DNA of 64,000 nt from Rufibacter immobilis (GCF_003721565.1 NZ_RJJE01000001.1:310001-374000), one strand, 5' to 3'. Positions 37,544-46,741 are shown, counted from the stretch's first letter. A program made the numbers and translations. The notes: generated from the letters alone by a model not told the origin.

Positions 37544-38107
37544 ATGGAACATCATTTGCATATCAAGAACATGGTCTGCCCGCGTTGCATTGCCACGGTA
37601 ACGGAGGTGCTCACGCGCCAGGGGCTAACGGTGCGGGAAGTGAAGCTGGGTGAGGCCTTGGTCACAGGAGACGTGCATGAACCGGCTGTTGCGGAGGCTC
37701 TGTGGGAACAAGGCTTTGAACTGTTGCAGGAAAAAGACGAACAGCTCACTGACCTCATCAAAACTACCTTGCTGGAGTACCAGCGGCACCTGGAAGAGAA
37801 TTACCAGCCCCTGACCACCTCTGTGTATCTGGCGGAGAAACTGGGCTTGTCTTACCAGCACCTGAGCAAAGTTTTCTCCCAGCAGACCGGCACCACCATT
37901 GAGAAATACCTCATCAGGCTCAAGATTGAACGGGTGAAGGAGCTCATCTCCTACGGCGAGCTTACCTTAAGCGAGATTGCCCACCGGCTGCAGTACAGCA
38001 GCGTGCAGCACCTTTCCAACCAATTCAAGAAAGTGACCGGCACCTCCGTGACAGATTATAAGAAAGCCCCAACCGCTGAGCGCCTGTCACTGGATAAACT
38101 CGTGTAA
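37544..38107 (+). CDS. HMA-AraC fusion transcriptional regulator
   Basis: A 187-residue regulator. The ATG at 37544 is preferred over the TTG two codons upstream. Residues 1-65 resemble a heavy-metal-associated domain: HHLHIKNMVCPRCIATVTEV, with Cys12 and Cys15 in the MxCxxC position, then GLTVREVKLGEA. Residues about 80-180 form an AraC/XylS helix-turn-helix pair (SVYLAEKLGLSYQHLSKVFS and LSEIAHRLQYSSVQHLSNQF). It precedes a block of copper genes, so direct sensing of Cu(I) by the HMA part is a reasonable inference. No ligand-binding cupin domain is present. Confidence 0.85.
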   Translation: MEHHLHIKNMVCPRCIATVTEVLTRQGLTVREVKLGEALVTGDVHEPAVAEALWEQGFELLQEKDEQLTDLIKTTLLEYQRHLEENYQPLTTSVYLAEKLGLSYQHLSKVFSQQTGTTIEKYLIRLKIERVKELISYGELTLSEIAHRLQYSSVQHLSNQFKKVTGTSVTDYKKAPTAERLSLDKLV

Positions 38108-38241
38108 TAGCGTCAATTTCCTTTTTAGAACAACGTCTGGGATGCCTGCGCGTAAACCTTATTAAGCGACACCTGTTCGCGTAAGGTTACCGCAGTAGTG
38201 TGTGAATGTGCCTTATCCTTGTTTCATTTAAACCTGAACGT

Positions 38242-38571
38242 ATGCACAATTCCCAAAACCGTCCCGTCATTGATGCTTTACAAGAATGTATTCTGGCCTG
38301 TGAGCACTGCGCTTCTGCCTGCCTGCAGGAAGAACATGTCAAGATGATGGCCCGCTGCATCCAACTGGACCGCGACTGCGCCGATATCTGCCGCCTCACC
38401 GCCACTTTGCTGGCCCGCGGCTCCGTGCACGGCAAGCACCTCCTGCGTGAATGCATTGAGGTCTGCGAGGCCTGCGCCGCCGAATGCGCCCAACATGACC
38501 ATGACCATTGCCAGGCCTGCGCCGAGGCCTGCCGCCGTTGCGCCGAAGCTTGCCGCAGTCTGGCCGCTTAA
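38242..38571 (+). CDS. Four-helix-bundle copper-storage-like protein (Csp/DUF326), copy 1
   Basis: A 109-residue protein with 16 cysteines arranged mainly as CxxC or CxxxC pairs along helices (ECILACEHCASAC, ECIEVCEACAAECAQHDHDH). This is the pattern of Csp proteins, which line a four-helix bundle with Cys and store many Cu(I) ions. There is no signal peptide, so it is a cytosolic Csp3-like type. The start at 38242 is taken from the first plausible Met after a Leu/Ile-rich lead. It follows the HMA-AraC gene. Confidence 0.9.
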   Translation: MHNSQNRPVIDALQECILACEHCASACLQEEHVKMMARCIQLDRDCADICRLTATLLARGSVHGKHLLRECIEVCEACAAECAQHDHDHCQACAEACRRCAEACRSLAA

Positions 38572-38594
38572 TTTAAACAAGCCCTTTACACTTT

Positions 38595-38656
38595 GTCAGC
38601 CGTTTGCGTTTAGCGCCTGTTTTTGGAAAAACGGGCGCTAAACGCAAACGGCTGAC
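38595..38656. repeat. Palindromic GTTTAG repeat, extended 62-bp form
   Basis: The core is flanked by GTCAGCCGTTTG and its complement, giving a near-perfect 30-bp stem. It lies after the first Csp-like gene. Confidence 0.93.
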
Positions 38657-38694
38657 GTTCTTACACAAGAACCACTTCATATCCGTGGCGGGCT

Positions 38695-38757
38695 AAAATT
38701 ATATAACCCAGGGGCGTAATCATGTAACGCGCTTCCTCCCTAGACTTTGTTCCTTTA
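38695..38757 (+). promoter_or_regulatory. Candidate metal operator/promoter of the CDF gene
   Basis: AAAATTA is followed by TATAAC at 38702 and TGTAAC at 38723 (21-bp spacing). A weak -7-like TTCCTTTA sits at 38750, 27 bp after the second half-site. This is the weakest of the four similar promoters in the window. Confidence 0.45.
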
Positions 38758-38810
38758 CTCCGTACTGCACCTGTTTCAGCGGCACCAAAAGAATCTAACG
38801 CTTTCCTGTC

Positions 38811-39752
38811 ATGGCACACTCGCACCCATCTTCGCACGGCCATTCCCACAGTCATGGGCATAGTCATGGTTTACCGGCCTCGGGACACCTGAACAAGGCT
38901 TTTCTGCTGGGCATTGGCTTGAACCTAGTTTATGTAGCGGCCGAAGCCTGGGCCGGCTGGTGGTACAATTCGCTGGCGCTGCTCTCAGACGCGGGCCATA
39001 ACTTCACCGATGTCATTAGTCTATTGCTGGCTTTCTTCGCCCTCAAGATGGCGCAGCGCAAGCCAACCTACCGCTTTACCTACGGCTTCGGGAAAAGCAC
39101 TACGTTGGTCTCCTTGCTCAACGCCATGTTGCTGCTGTTGGCGGTGGGCGCCATTGGGTGGGAAGCCATAGAACGTCTGGGCACTGCCCCCAGCCTGAAC
39201 GGCACCGCCATATCGGTAGTAGCCCTGGTAGGTATTGTGATCAACGGCGCCACCGCCCTGCTCTTCCTCCGGGACAAAGACCATGACATCAACGTGAAAG
39301 GCGCCTATCTGCACATGGCCGCCGATGCCCTGGTGAGTTTGGGCGTGGTAGCGGGCGGCGTGACCATGTACTACACCAACTGGTTCTGGGTAGACGCCGT
39401 GCTCAGTCTGATCATTATTGTAGTGATTGTCTGGAGCACCTGGGGCTTACTGGTAGAGTCTCTACGGCTCACCCTAGACGCCGTGCCGCAGGGGCTTGAT
39501 GTGCGGGTCATCAGGGAACATTTGCTGGCCACGCCCGGGGTAGTGCAAGTGCATGATCTGCACGTGTGGGCCATGAGCAGCACGGAGAACTCGCTTACCG
39601 CCCACCTGGTGGTGGAAAACACGTACCAAGACACCCAACTCACAGAAATACGGGAAGAATTGGTGCACCACTTCGGCATACAGCATGTCACCCTTCAGGT
39701 AGAAAGAGGGGCGGTTAACCAAGCCTGCGTCAAAGCGGGGGTGTATCATTAA
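38811..39752 (+). CDS. CDF family cation efflux protein
   Basis: A 313-residue cation diffusion facilitator (CzcD-like) that exports Zn2+ or related divalent ions by proton antiport. The His-rich N-terminus (HSHPSSHGHSHSHGHSHG) is followed by six predicted transmembrane helices. Metal-site residues appear in LLSDAGHNFTDV (TM2) and HMAADALVSLGVV (TM5). The cytoplasmic C-terminal domain includes VVQVHDLHVWAMSS. It lies between the two Csp-like genes in the metal island. Confidence 0.93.
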   Translation: MAHSHPSSHGHSHSHGHSHGLPASGHLNKAFLLGIGLNLVYVAAEAWAGWWYNSLALLSDAGHNFTDVISLLLAFFALKMAQRKPTYRFTYGFGKSTTLVSLLNAMLLLLAVGAIGWEAIERLGTAPSLNGTAISVVALVGIVINGATALLFLRDKDHDINVKGAYLHMAADALVSLGVVAGGVTMYYTNWFWVDAVLSLIIIVVIVWSTWGLLVESLRLTLDAVPQGLDVRVIREHLLATPGVVQVHDLHVWAMSSTENSLTAHLVVENTYQDTQLTEIREELVHHFGIQHVTLQVERGAVNQACVKAGVYH

Positions 39753-39763
39753 CTTGCCGTCAT

Positions 39764-39803
39764 CTGTTTAGCGGCTATTTTTCTGAAATGAGGACTAAAA
39801 CAG
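39764..39803. repeat. Palindromic GTTTAG repeat
   Basis: Left arm ctgtttagcggctatttttc and right arm gaaatgaggactaaaacag; moderately degenerate. Confidence 0.75.
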
Positions 39804-39857
39804 TTCGTCTTCCTCTTGCCCGCTCGCGTATAAAAAGGTTCACCAAACTTCAAGCCT

Positions 39858-40238
39858 ATGCGTACCGAGTTTAAACCGGCCATTGACGCGTTACTGGCCT
39901 GTATTGCGGCCTGCGACCATTGTGCCACTGCCTGCTTGCAGGAAGAAGAAGTAAAAAAGATGGCACGCTGCATTCACCTGGACCTGGACTGCGCCGATTA
40001 CTGTCGGCTTTCTGCGTCATTCCTGTCAAAAGGTTCTGAACATGCCCGGCTGGTGCTGCGCCAGTGCATTGAAATCTGCGAAGCCTGCGCCGTAGAGTGT
40101 GAACGCCATGCCCATGACCATTGCCAGGCCTGCGCTGCCGCCTGCCGCAGGTGCATAGAGGTCTGCCAGGAACTCATTCCTAAAACCGATCCCTTGAGTG
40201 AGCTTTTGTCTGTGGCCAACGCCTCAGATTCTGAATAG
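39858..40238 (+). CDS. Four-helix-bundle copper-storage-like protein (Csp/DUF326), copy 2
   Basis: A 126-residue paralogue of the 38242 gene, also with 16 cysteines at matching positions (ACIAACDHCATAC, QCIEICEACAVECERHAHDH). It differs by an extra C-terminal tail without cysteines (IPKTDPLSELLSVANASDSE). No signal peptide is present. The two copies flank the CDF exporter, so duplication of a copper buffer within the island is evident. Confidence 0.9.
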   Translation: MRTEFKPAIDALLACIAACDHCATACLQEEEVKKMARCIHLDLDCADYCRLSASFLSKGSEHARLVLRQCIEICEACAVECERHAHDHCQACAAACRRCIEVCQELIPKTDPLSELLSVANASDSE

Positions 40239-40239
40239 C

Positions 40240-40277
40240 CGTTTAGGGGCCGTTTTTGGAAAAACAGCCCCTAAACG
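40240..40277. repeat. Palindromic GTTTAG repeat
   Basis: CGTTTAGGGGCCGTTTTT and its near-perfect complement with a GG loop; one mismatch in the stem. Confidence 0.92.
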
Positions 40278-40328
40278 CACCCATGACAGCCTCCTTTGCC
40301 ACGGCCGGGGAGGCTGTTTTCATACTGC

Positions 40329-40391
40329 AAAATCCTGTACCTCTTTTTCAAAATTATGTAAGTTTAGTAGCCAGGGAGCAGCCTAGTTTTG
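40329..40391 (+). promoter_or_regulatory. Candidate metal operator/promoter of the monooxygenase gene
   Basis: Half-sites TGTACC (40336) and TGTAAG (40357) are 21 bp apart, each preceded by AAAAT. The -7 box TAGTTTTG starts at 40384, 27 bp after the second half-site, a good Bacteroidota -7 match. Confidence 0.55.
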
Positions 40392-40418
40392 CCTATCAAC
40401 ACAAGGTAAACAAGTGCC

Positions 40419-41495
40419 ATGCAACCAGAGAACCACACGTTCCTTTTTCCGTCCGAAGCTGCTCTTTATGACGCCATCGTGGTGGGGGCTGGTCAGGCCG
40501 GGCTGGCGATGGGGTACTATCTGAAACAACAAAACCAACGTTTCCTGTTGCTGGAGCAGTCCCTGGCGGTTGGCCAGACCTGGAGAGACCGGTACGATTC
40601 CCTAAAACTGTTCACCCCGGCGGAATACTGTGCCTTACCGGGTTTACCCTTATCCCTGCCCCAGGGCCACTACCCCACCAAAGACCAGATCGCCGATTAT
40701 CTTCACCGCTACGCACAGCACTTCCGGCTCCCGGTGTTGCTGCGCCAGAAGGTAGTATCGCTTACGCGGGAAGGGAATCTCTTCCACCTGCAAACAACCC
40801 AACATCACTTCCAGGCGCGGCAGGTCATTGTGGCCACCGGGCCGTTCCAGGTTCCTTTTATTCCTACGTACGCCACAGCACCGGGCAAAGAGGTGGTACA
40901 GGTGCATAGTGCACAATATCGTAATGCCGGGCAGCTTCCTGCGGGACGGGTATTGGTGGTGGGAGCCGGAAACTCCGGGGCACAGATAGCCGTGGAACTG
41001 TCCCAAACGCATGAGGTGCATCTTTCCGTAAAGAAACCGCCCCGCTTCTCGCCCCTGCGCAAGTGGGGGAAAAGCGTGTTCTGGTGGGCCACCAAAACCG
41101 GGGCTATCTATGCACCGCCCTCCACTTTCCTGGGCAGGAAACTACTTCAGCAGAACGATGTCATTTATGGCCATGAGCTGGAACAGGCGCTCAAGAAAAG
41201 GGAAATCACGTTGCGGCCATTGATTATAGGATTCAATCAGCAACACGTCTACTTTGAAGACCATACGCTGGGCAGCTTTGAGAGCATTGTTTGGGCCACG
41301 GGTTTCAGGCCATCGTATGAGTGGCTTCAGATTCCGGAGGCGTTGGGACCGAACGGATGGCCCTTGCACCAGCAGGGCATCAGTCCGGTCACCGGTCTGT
41401 TTTTCCTGGGACTCTCCTGGCAACGGAGCCGAAGCTCGGCTCTCTTGCTAGGCGCCGGCCGTGATGCCCTGTTTATCTCGCGGCAGCTTACTTAA
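40419..41495 (+). CDS. Flavin-dependent NAD(P)/FAD monooxygenase-like protein
   Basis: A 358-residue flavoprotein of the FMO/Trk-like oxidoreductase group. The FAD-binding GxGxxG is in [17 protein letters not shown] near residues 15-31, and the NADPH-binding one in [17 protein letters not shown] near residue 175. [11 protein letters not shown] matches the C-terminal ATG motif. Homologous proteins often accompany metal-resistance genes, but the substrate is unknown. Its stop codon overlaps the start of the copA operator. Confidence 0.85.
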   Translation: MQPENHTFLFPSEAALYDAIVVGAGQAGLAMGYYLKQQNQRFLLLEQSLAVGQTWRDRYDSLKLFTPAEYCALPGLPLSLPQGHYPTKDQIADYLHRYAQHFRLPVLLRQKVVSLTREGNLFHLQTTQHHFQARQVIVATGPFQVPFIPTYATAPGKEVVQVHSAQYRNAGQLPAGRVLVVGAGNSGAQIAVELSQTHEVHLSVKKPPRFSPLRKWGKSVFWWATKTGAIYAPPSTFLGRKLLQQNDVIYGHELEQALKKREITLRPLIIGFNQQHVYFEDHTLGSFESIVWATGFRPSYEWLQIPEALGPNGWPLHQQGISPVTGLFFLGLSWQRSRSSALLLGAGRDALFISRQLT

Positions 41496-41556
41496 AATTA
41501 TGTAACAACGGTATACAAAGCTGTAACGCCGCGCGCGCTTGCGGCCCGTACCTTTG
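41494..41556 (+). promoter_or_regulatory. Candidate metal operator/promoter of copA
   Basis: AAAATTA (41494-41500), TGTAAC (41501) and TGTAAC (41522) show 21-bp spacing. The -7 box TACCTTTG starts at 41549, 27 bp after the second half-site. The second half-site overlies the expected -33 region, as for a class-II activator. Confidence 0.6.
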
Positions 41557-41593
41557 TAACAGAACTAGAATCAGAACCTCAACCAATAGATAT

Positions 41594-43831
41594 ATGGCCA
41601 CCTTGACCAAAGAAAAACCCGCCATAAAGAACAGTTTTCCGGTAGAGGGCATGACCTGCGCGGCCTGTGCTGTGAGCGTAGAGTCTATGCTGCAGGCCCA
41701 ACCCGGTGTCCAGAGCGCGGCGGTGAACTTCGCCAACAAAACAGCCCTGGTTGAATACGCCTCAGGCACTGACCTCTCCCAACTGCAGAAAGCCCTCCAG
41801 AGCGTGGGCTATGACCTGCTCATCCAGCAGGAGGAGGCCACGCAGGAGGCGCAGGAGGCCCGCGAGCAGGAAGCGTACACCCGCCTCAAAACCAAAACCA
41901 TTTGGGCGGCGGCACTGTCTCTGCCCGTGGCCGTGATTGGCATGTTCTTTCACCATATGCCCTACGGCAACTGGATCATGCTGGCGCTTACCCTGCCGGT
42001 GGTGTTCTGGTTTGGCCGCAATTTTTATGTAAACGCGTTCAAGCAAGCCCGCCACGGCAAGGCCAACATGGACACGCTGGTGGCCCTGAGCACCGGCATC
42101 GCGTTTCTGTTCAGCGCCTTCAACACGTTCTATCCGCAGTTTTTCCTCTCCCGCGGGCTGGAGCCGCATGTCTATTATGAAGCGGCCACGGTCATCATCG
42201 CGTTTATTCTTTTAGGCAAGCTGCTGGAAGAACGCGCCAAATCCCGCACCAGCGGCGCCATTAAAAAGCTCATGGGCCTGCAGCCGAAAAGCGTGAAAGC
42301 CCTCCGTAACGGCCAGGAAATAGAACTGCCCATTGAACAAGTACTGGTAGGCGATATTCTCCTGATCCGCCCCGGCGAGAAAATTCCCGTGGACGGACGG
42401 GTGGTCAGTGGCTCTTCATTTTTAGACGAAAGTATGATCAGCGGCGAGCCGATGGCCGTGGAGAAAAAAGCCGGAGACCAGGTGTTCACCGGCACCATCA
42501 ACCAGAAAGGCAGCTTGCAGATTGCGGCGGAGAAAGTTGGCGCAGAAACGCTGCTGGCCCAGATCATCAAGATGGTGCAGCAGGCGCAGGGCTCCAAAGC
42601 GCCCGTGCAGAAACTCACCGATAGAATTGCCGGTATCTTTGTGCCAGTGGTGATTGGGATTGCGCTGCTGAGCTTCGCGGCGTGGTACTTCCTGGGAGGC
42701 GATAACAACGTAACCCACGCGCTGCTGGCCCTCATTACCGTGCTCATTATTGCCTGCCCCTGCGCCCTGGGTCTGGCCACCCCTACCGCCATTATGGTGG
42801 GCGTGGGCCGCGGCGCCGAAAACGGAATCCTGATCAAAGACGCCGAATCTCTGGAAACTGCCCATAAACTCACCGCCGTGGTGCTGGATAAAACTGGCAC
42901 CATCACCAAAGGTCGGCCCGAGGTAACGGAGCTGCACTGGGCGGTTCCAGAGGAAGAAACAAAGGGCTTGGCTCCTGTTTTGCTGGCGCTGGAAAACCAG
43001 AGTGAGCACCCGCTGGCCGAGGCCGTGTCTAAACACCTCACCGAGCAGGGCGTGCAACCGGCGGTACTGGAGCAGTTTACCAGCGTGACCGGCCGCGGCG
43101 TGCAGGCGCAGTACCAGGGCCAAACGTTCTGGCTGGGCAACGAGAAGCTGATGCAGGAAAACGGCCTCCAGTTTAGCCCCGATTTGGAAAAAACGGCCGC
43201 TAAACGCAAAGCCGAGGCCAAAACCGTGGTCTACGCCGGCACGCAGGGACAGGTGGTGGCGCTCATCGCCATCGCTGATGCTATTAAAGAAACTTCGGCG
43301 CAAGCCATTAAAGAGATGCAGCAGTTGGGCCTGCACGTGTACATGCTCACGGGAGACAACGCCCAAACCGCCGCCGCCGTTGCGCAACAGGTGAGCCTGC
43401 AACATTTCAAAGCCGAAGTGATGCCCCAAGACAAAGCCGATTTCATCCAGGAACTCCAGCGCCAGGGCCACGTGGTAGGCATGGCGGGCGACGGCATCAA
43501 TGACTCCCAGGCGCTTGCCTTGGCAGATGTAGGCATTGCCATGGGCCGCGGGACGGATATTGCCATGGATGTGGCCAAAATCACGCTCATGCACTCAGAC
43601 CTGCGCGCCATTGCCAAGGCCATTAAACTGAGCAAGGCCACGGTGCGCACCATCCACCAGAACCTGTTCTGGGCCTTTATCTACAACGTGATCGGGATTC
43701 CGGTGGCCGCCGGGCTGCTCTACCCCATCTGGGGCTTCCTGCTGGACCCCATGCTGGCCGGTGCCGCCATGGCCTTGAGTTCTGTGTCTGTAGTCACCAA
43801 CAGTTTACGCCTCCGGACGTTAAAATTATAG
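41594..43831 (+). CDS. copA: Copper-translocating P1B-type ATPase
   Basis: A 745-residue Cu(I) exporter of the inner membrane. One N-terminal HMA domain carries GMTCAAC with Cys22 and Cys25. The membrane metal site CPC is at residues 388-390. The phosphorylation motif DKTGT starts at Asp432, SGEPMAVEK is the TGE-type actuator motif, and [11 protein letters not shown] the hinge. Residues 526-538 ([13 protein letters not shown]) are encoded by a copy of the palindromic repeat. The neighbours are Csp-like buffers and a copper chaperone. Confidence 0.97.
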   Translation: MATLTKEKPAIKNSFPVEGMTCAACAVSVESMLQAQPGVQSAAVNFANKTALVEYASGTDLSQLQKALQSVGYDLLIQQEEATQEAQEAREQEAYTRLKTKTIWAAALSLPVAVIGMFFHHMPYGNWIMLALTLPVVFWFGRNFYVNAFKQARHGKANMDTLVALSTGIAFLFSAFNTFYPQFFLSRGLEPHVYYEAATVIIAFILLGKLLEERAKSRTSGAIKKLMGLQPKSVKALRNGQEIELPIEQVLVGDILLIRPGEKIPVDGRVVSGSSFLDESMISGEPMAVEKKAGDQVFTGTINQKGSLQIAAEKVGAETLLAQIIKMVQQAQGSKAPVQKLTDRIAGIFVPVVIGIALLSFAAWYFLGGDNNVTHALLALITVLIIACPCALGLATPTAIMVGVGRGAENGILIKDAESLETAHKLTAVVLDKTGTITKGRPEVTELHWAVPEEETKGLAPVLLALENQSEHPLAEAVSKHLTEQGVQPAVLEQFTSVTGRGVQAQYQGQTFWLGNEKLMQENGLQFSPDLEKTAAKRKAEAKTVVYAGTQGQVVALIAIADAIKETSAQAIKEMQQLGLHVYMLTGDNAQTAAAVAQQVSLQHFKAEVMPQDKADFIQELQRQGHVVGMAGDGINDSQALALADVGIAMGRGTDIAMDVAKITLMHSDLRAIAKAIKLSKATVRTIHQNLFWAFIYNVIGIPVAAGLLYPIWGFLLDPMLAGAAMALSSVSVVTNSLRLRTLKL
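43171..43205. repeat. Palindromic repeat copy inside the copA reading frame
   Basis: The left arm gtttagccccgattt and right arm aaaaaacggccgctaaac flank GG. The right arm matches the intergenic copy at 49583-49620 in about 21 of 22 bases. It keeps the frame open. Confidence 0.75.
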
Positions 43832-43904
43832 ATTGTTAATTTCTCATTGTTTATTGATTTCGAGTTGATTCTTCATTTCTAATTCTTAATTCATCATTAC
43901 CCTT

Positions 43905-44117
43905 ATGTCGACATTAAAATTCAAAACTAATATTAAGTGCGGTGGCTGCATCAGTGCCGTAACACCAACCCTCAACGCTACGGAAGGCATCCAGAACTGG
44001 GGCGTTGACACCAACAACCCAGACAAAATCCTGACGGTGGAAGGCGATATTTCTGCCCAGCAAGTAGTGGAAGCCGTGAGCAAAGCAGGCTATAACGCTA
44101 CTCCGGTGCAGGAGTAA
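43905..44117 (+). CDS. Small HMA-domain metallochaperone-like protein
   Basis: A 70-residue single HMA domain, CopZ/Atx1-sized. The metal loop is KCGGCISAV, giving CxxC in a KCGGC context rather than the common MxCxxC. The rest (LKFKTNIKCGG, then WGVDTNNPDKILTVEGDIS) fits the ferredoxin-like fold. It directly follows copA after a 73-bp AT-rich gap and is expected to pass Cu(I) to it; a terminator follows. Confidence 0.9.
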   Translation: MSTLKFKTNIKCGGCISAVTPTLNATEGIQNWGVDTNNPDKILTVEGDISAQQVVEAVSKAGYNATPVQE

Positions 44118-44130
44118 TTCTGCTTAGTTC

Positions 44131-44177
44131 CTAAAAAAGCAAGGCCACCCGTTGAAAGGTGGCCTTGCTTTTTTAGG
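44131..44177 (+). terminator. Terminator of the copA-chaperone unit
   Basis: CTAAAAAAGCAAGGCCACC pairs with GGTGGCCTTGCTTTTTTAG around eight bases. A strong intrinsic terminator. Confidence 0.9.
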
Positions 44178-44257
44178 AGTACTTGATAGTTTGGGTTCTA
44201 GTAGATTTTCACGAAGAGAACGGAAGCTGCTTGGGATCTATTCAATACGCTCTAATG

Positions 44258-44295
44258 CGTTTAGCGGCTCTTTTTCTGAAATCAGGCCTAAAACG
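44258..44295. repeat. Palindromic GTTTAG repeat
   Basis: Arms cgtttagcggctcttttt and gaaatcaggcctaaaacg. It lies upstream of the 44386 gene and downstream of the copA terminator. Confidence 0.82.
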
Positions 44296-44385
44296 TTAGT
44301 GGGTTACCGCACATAAAGAATTATAGTTTAGCTTTGGTCAATAAGTTCACCTCTGGACCGTTCCTCTGTAAACGCACCATTCAGC

Positions 44386-44943
44386 ATGAGCAAACACCTA
44401 CTGTTCGGGTTCCTCCTCGTCTTCGCCTCCGTTTTTACCCATCTCTGCCAGGCCCAAATCTCAGACAGTGTTCGTGCCGCTCCTTCTTCCACGGCATCGC
44501 ATAGGTACTTGCTGCTGGCTAAAACCGGCTCGCTGGCCCGCTACAGGATGTACATTGGCGAGAAAATCACGTTCAAGCGACATCAGGACGAAGGGTTCAA
44601 GACCTTGCCCATTCTGGACATCAGGGACAGCACGCTGTATGTGCAGGGCTTGCGGGTTCCCCTGAAGGACATAGAAAAGATCAAGCTCAAAAACCACACG
44701 GGCGGCCGAAAAGTGGCCAACTTCAGCGGGGCGTTCCTCAAAACGGCGGGCACCATTTTCACGCTGGTGGGCGCCATCAATTTCCTGACCAACCTCAATG
44801 AGAAGTATGACCGACAGGACGGTTTGCACACCATGGGCGGGGCCGCCGTTCTGTTTGCGGCCGGCACAGTATTACAGGCCATGCGCTACGGCACGTACAC
44901 CATCAATGAAAAATGGACGCTGAAAGTCATTGAGATGTATTAA
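44386..44943 (+). CDS. Hypothetical exported/membrane protein
   Basis: A 185-residue protein with signal peptide MSKHLLFGFLLVFASVF...CQAQ. The mature part begins ISDSVRAAPSSTASHRYLLL and includes GEKITFKRHQDEGFKT and ILDIRDSTLYVQGLRVPLKD. Two hydrophobic segments near the C-terminus (FLKTAGTIFTLVGAINFL and MGGAAVLFAAGTVLQAM) suggest membrane association. A possible -7 box TAGCTTTG is at 44329. I do not recognise the family; copper relevance is only positional. Confidence 0.72.
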   Translation: MSKHLLFGFLLVFASVFTHLCQAQISDSVRAAPSSTASHRYLLLAKTGSLARYRMYIGEKITFKRHQDEGFKTLPILDIRDSTLYVQGLRVPLKDIEKIKLKNHTGGRKVANFSGAFLKTAGTIFTLVGAINFLTNLNEKYDRQDGLHTMGGAAVLFAAGTVLQAMRYGTYTINEKWTLKVIEMY

Positions 44944-44970
44944 CCTCTCTAAGACCGTCACCGTCCATTC

Positions 44971-45010
44971 CTGTTTTAGCTCTGTTTTGAGAAAAAGGGC
45001 CGCTAAACGC
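44971..45010. repeat. Palindromic GTTTAG repeat
   Basis: Arms ctgttttagctctgtttt and gaaaaagggccgctaaacgc, between convergent genes; imperfect. Confidence 0.75.
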
Positions 45011-45028
45011 ACCTCTTCCCCTATTTGA

Positions 45029-46588
45029 TTAGGAGCTGCAAGACAGCATGGAGCAACCGGCTTTCTGGCTGGCCCAGTCGGGGCGTTTGGCGAAGAACTC
45101 ATCATGCTGGCTTGAATACGGGTCTTTCAAGGCGGCCTGTAATTTCAGGAACAGCGTGTTCTGTCCTTTCTCCAGTTCTTCAATGGCTTGGTGCAGCAGG
45201 TAATTTCTCAGGATGAACCTTGGGTTGTTCTCCCGCATCTTCTGCACCGCTTCTTCCTGGGCCATGGAATTGGCCTTGCGCCGAAGCTGGTAGTCTTTTA
45301 TCAAGGTGTGCAGAAGTTCCCGCTCGCCTGTTTCCAGTTCGCGGTAGAAGCTGGGTTGGAAATGGCCCACCACGGTCTGCTGCTCTTGCACGTCCTCCGG
45401 AAGCTCCATGAGCAACTGGAAGAAGATGGTCATGTCCAGATTGAGGGTAGCCATAGTTTCAGAGAAGCGCCGGATCAGGTCCTGGTCGGCCTCCGTGGGC
45501 GCATCTAGCCCCAGTTTGCCGGCCATCATGGCGTAGTACTTCCGGTAGAAAACCTCTTCATACGTTTCCAGCACCGCTACCAGTTCCTGCGTACCCGGCA
45601 AGAGCGGCGCGATGGCGCTGGCCAGACACCCCAGGTTCCAATACGCAATGTTCGCCTGCTTCCCGAAGGCGTAGCGGCGGCCGGGCAGATCAGTGGTGTT
45701 AGGGGTGAAGTCGGGGTCGTAATCGTCCAGGAAGGAATAGGGGCCGTAGTCAATGGTGAGGCCCAGGATAGACATATTGTCGGTGTTCATGACGCCGTGC
45801 ACAAAGCCTACGCGCATCCACTCCACCATTAGATGAGCCGTTCTTTCCAGCACTTCTTTGAACCAATCCAAAATGCGGTTCTCCCCGGTAATATGCGGAT
45901 AGTACCGGTCAATGGTCCAGTTGACCAGCTGTTGCAAATTCTCGGTTTCTTTTCTGGCGGCAGGCATCTCAAAGCTCCCAAAGCGCAGGAAACTGGGCGC
46001 CACGCGCATTACAATAGCCCCAGGCTCATACGCCGGATTGCCGTTGTAAAACATATCCCTGATGATCTGGTCTCCGGTGGAAACCAAGCTGAGGGCGCGG
46101 GTAGTGGGGACGCCCAGGTAGTGCATGGCCTCGCTCATGAGGTACTCCCGCACCGAGGACCGCAGCACCGCCCGCCCATCGGCACGGCGGGAATACGGAG
46201 TAAGGCCCGCGCCTTTCAGCTGTAGTTCCCAAGATTTTCCGTCGGGGGCTTCCCATTCGCCTAAGGTAATAGCACGGCCATCGCCCAGCTGCCCGGCCCA
46301 GTTCCCGAACTGGTGCCCGGCGTAGCAGGCGGCGTAGGGGTACATGGAGGGGGCCACGTGGTTCCCGCCCAAAACATCAATGTCTTTCTGGTCAGTTGGT
46401 TTCTCTATGCCCAGTTCCTGCGCCAGCTCATCTGACCAGGCCAGCAACTCCGGTTTTTTCACCGGCGTGGGCAGCGCTTTGCTGTACAGGACGCCGGGGG
46501 TCTGCCGGGGCTTCACGTTGCCGCTGTCATCGCCGGGAAAGGCCTGGACAAATTCATTCTTATATTCTTTGTTGCTTAAAGTTTGCAT
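45029..46588 (-). CDS. selO: Protein adenylyltransferase SelO family
   Basis: A 519-residue pseudokinase-fold enzyme (YdiU/SelO) that transfers AMP to Ser, Thr or Tyr of target proteins, linked to redox homeostasis. Family landmarks are GHQFGNWAGQLGDGRAITLG, LQLKGAGLTPYSRRADGRAV (each about 20 residues), FVHGVMNTDNMSILGLTIDY and IDYGPYSFLDDY. It ends SMLSCSS, with Cys where eukaryotic homologues have selenocysteine near the C-terminus. Probably monocistronic. Confidence 0.95.
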   Translation of the reverse strand: MQTLSNKEYKNEFVQAFPGDDSGNVKPRQTPGVLYSKALPTPVKKPELLAWSDELAQELGIEKPTDQKDIDVLGGNHVAPSMYPYAACYAGHQFGNWAGQLGDGRAITLGEWEAPDGKSWELQLKGAGLTPYSRRADGRAVLRSSVREYLMSEAMHYLGVPTTRALSLVSTGDQIIRDMFYNGNPAYEPGAIVMRVAPSFLRFGSFEMPAARKETENLQQLVNWTIDRYYPHITGENRILDWFKEVLERTAHLMVEWMRVGFVHGVMNTDNMSILGLTIDYGPYSFLDDYDPDFTPNTTDLPGRRYAFGKQANIAYWNLGCLASAIAPLLPGTQELVAVLETYEEVFYRKYYAMMAGKLGLDAPTEADQDLIRRFSETMATLNLDMTIFFQLLMELPEDVQEQQTVVGHFQPSFYRELETGERELLHTLIKDYQLRRKANSMAQEEAVQKMRENNPRFILRNYLLHQAIEELEKGQNTLFLKLQAALKDPYSSQHDEFFAKRPDWASQKAGCSMLSCSS

Positions 46589-46696
46589 GGTTTCCTTTTT
46601 ACAGATGTTCTCGCCGACTCCCGGGTCTGCCTAAAGCAGGCAGGGGACCGGCCTCTTCCTTCAACATCTTTCAGGCGGAAATAGTTAAGATGGCAG

Positions 46697-46738
46697 TCTG
46701 TTTAGCGGCTCTTTTTCTGAAAACAGCCCTAAAACAGA
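46697..46738. repeat. Palindromic GTTTAG repeat
   Basis: TCTGTTTAGCGGCTCTTTTTC and GAAAACAGCCCTAAAACAGA, just after the stop of the P-type ATPase gene. Confidence 0.82.
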
Positions 46739-46741
46739 AAC

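Noticed and set aside
42422-43594. 390-codon open frame opposite copA
   Set aside because: It lies antisense to a fully intact, motif-complete copA. Long antisense frames are common in GC-rich genes, and no ribosome site or recognisable domain is present.
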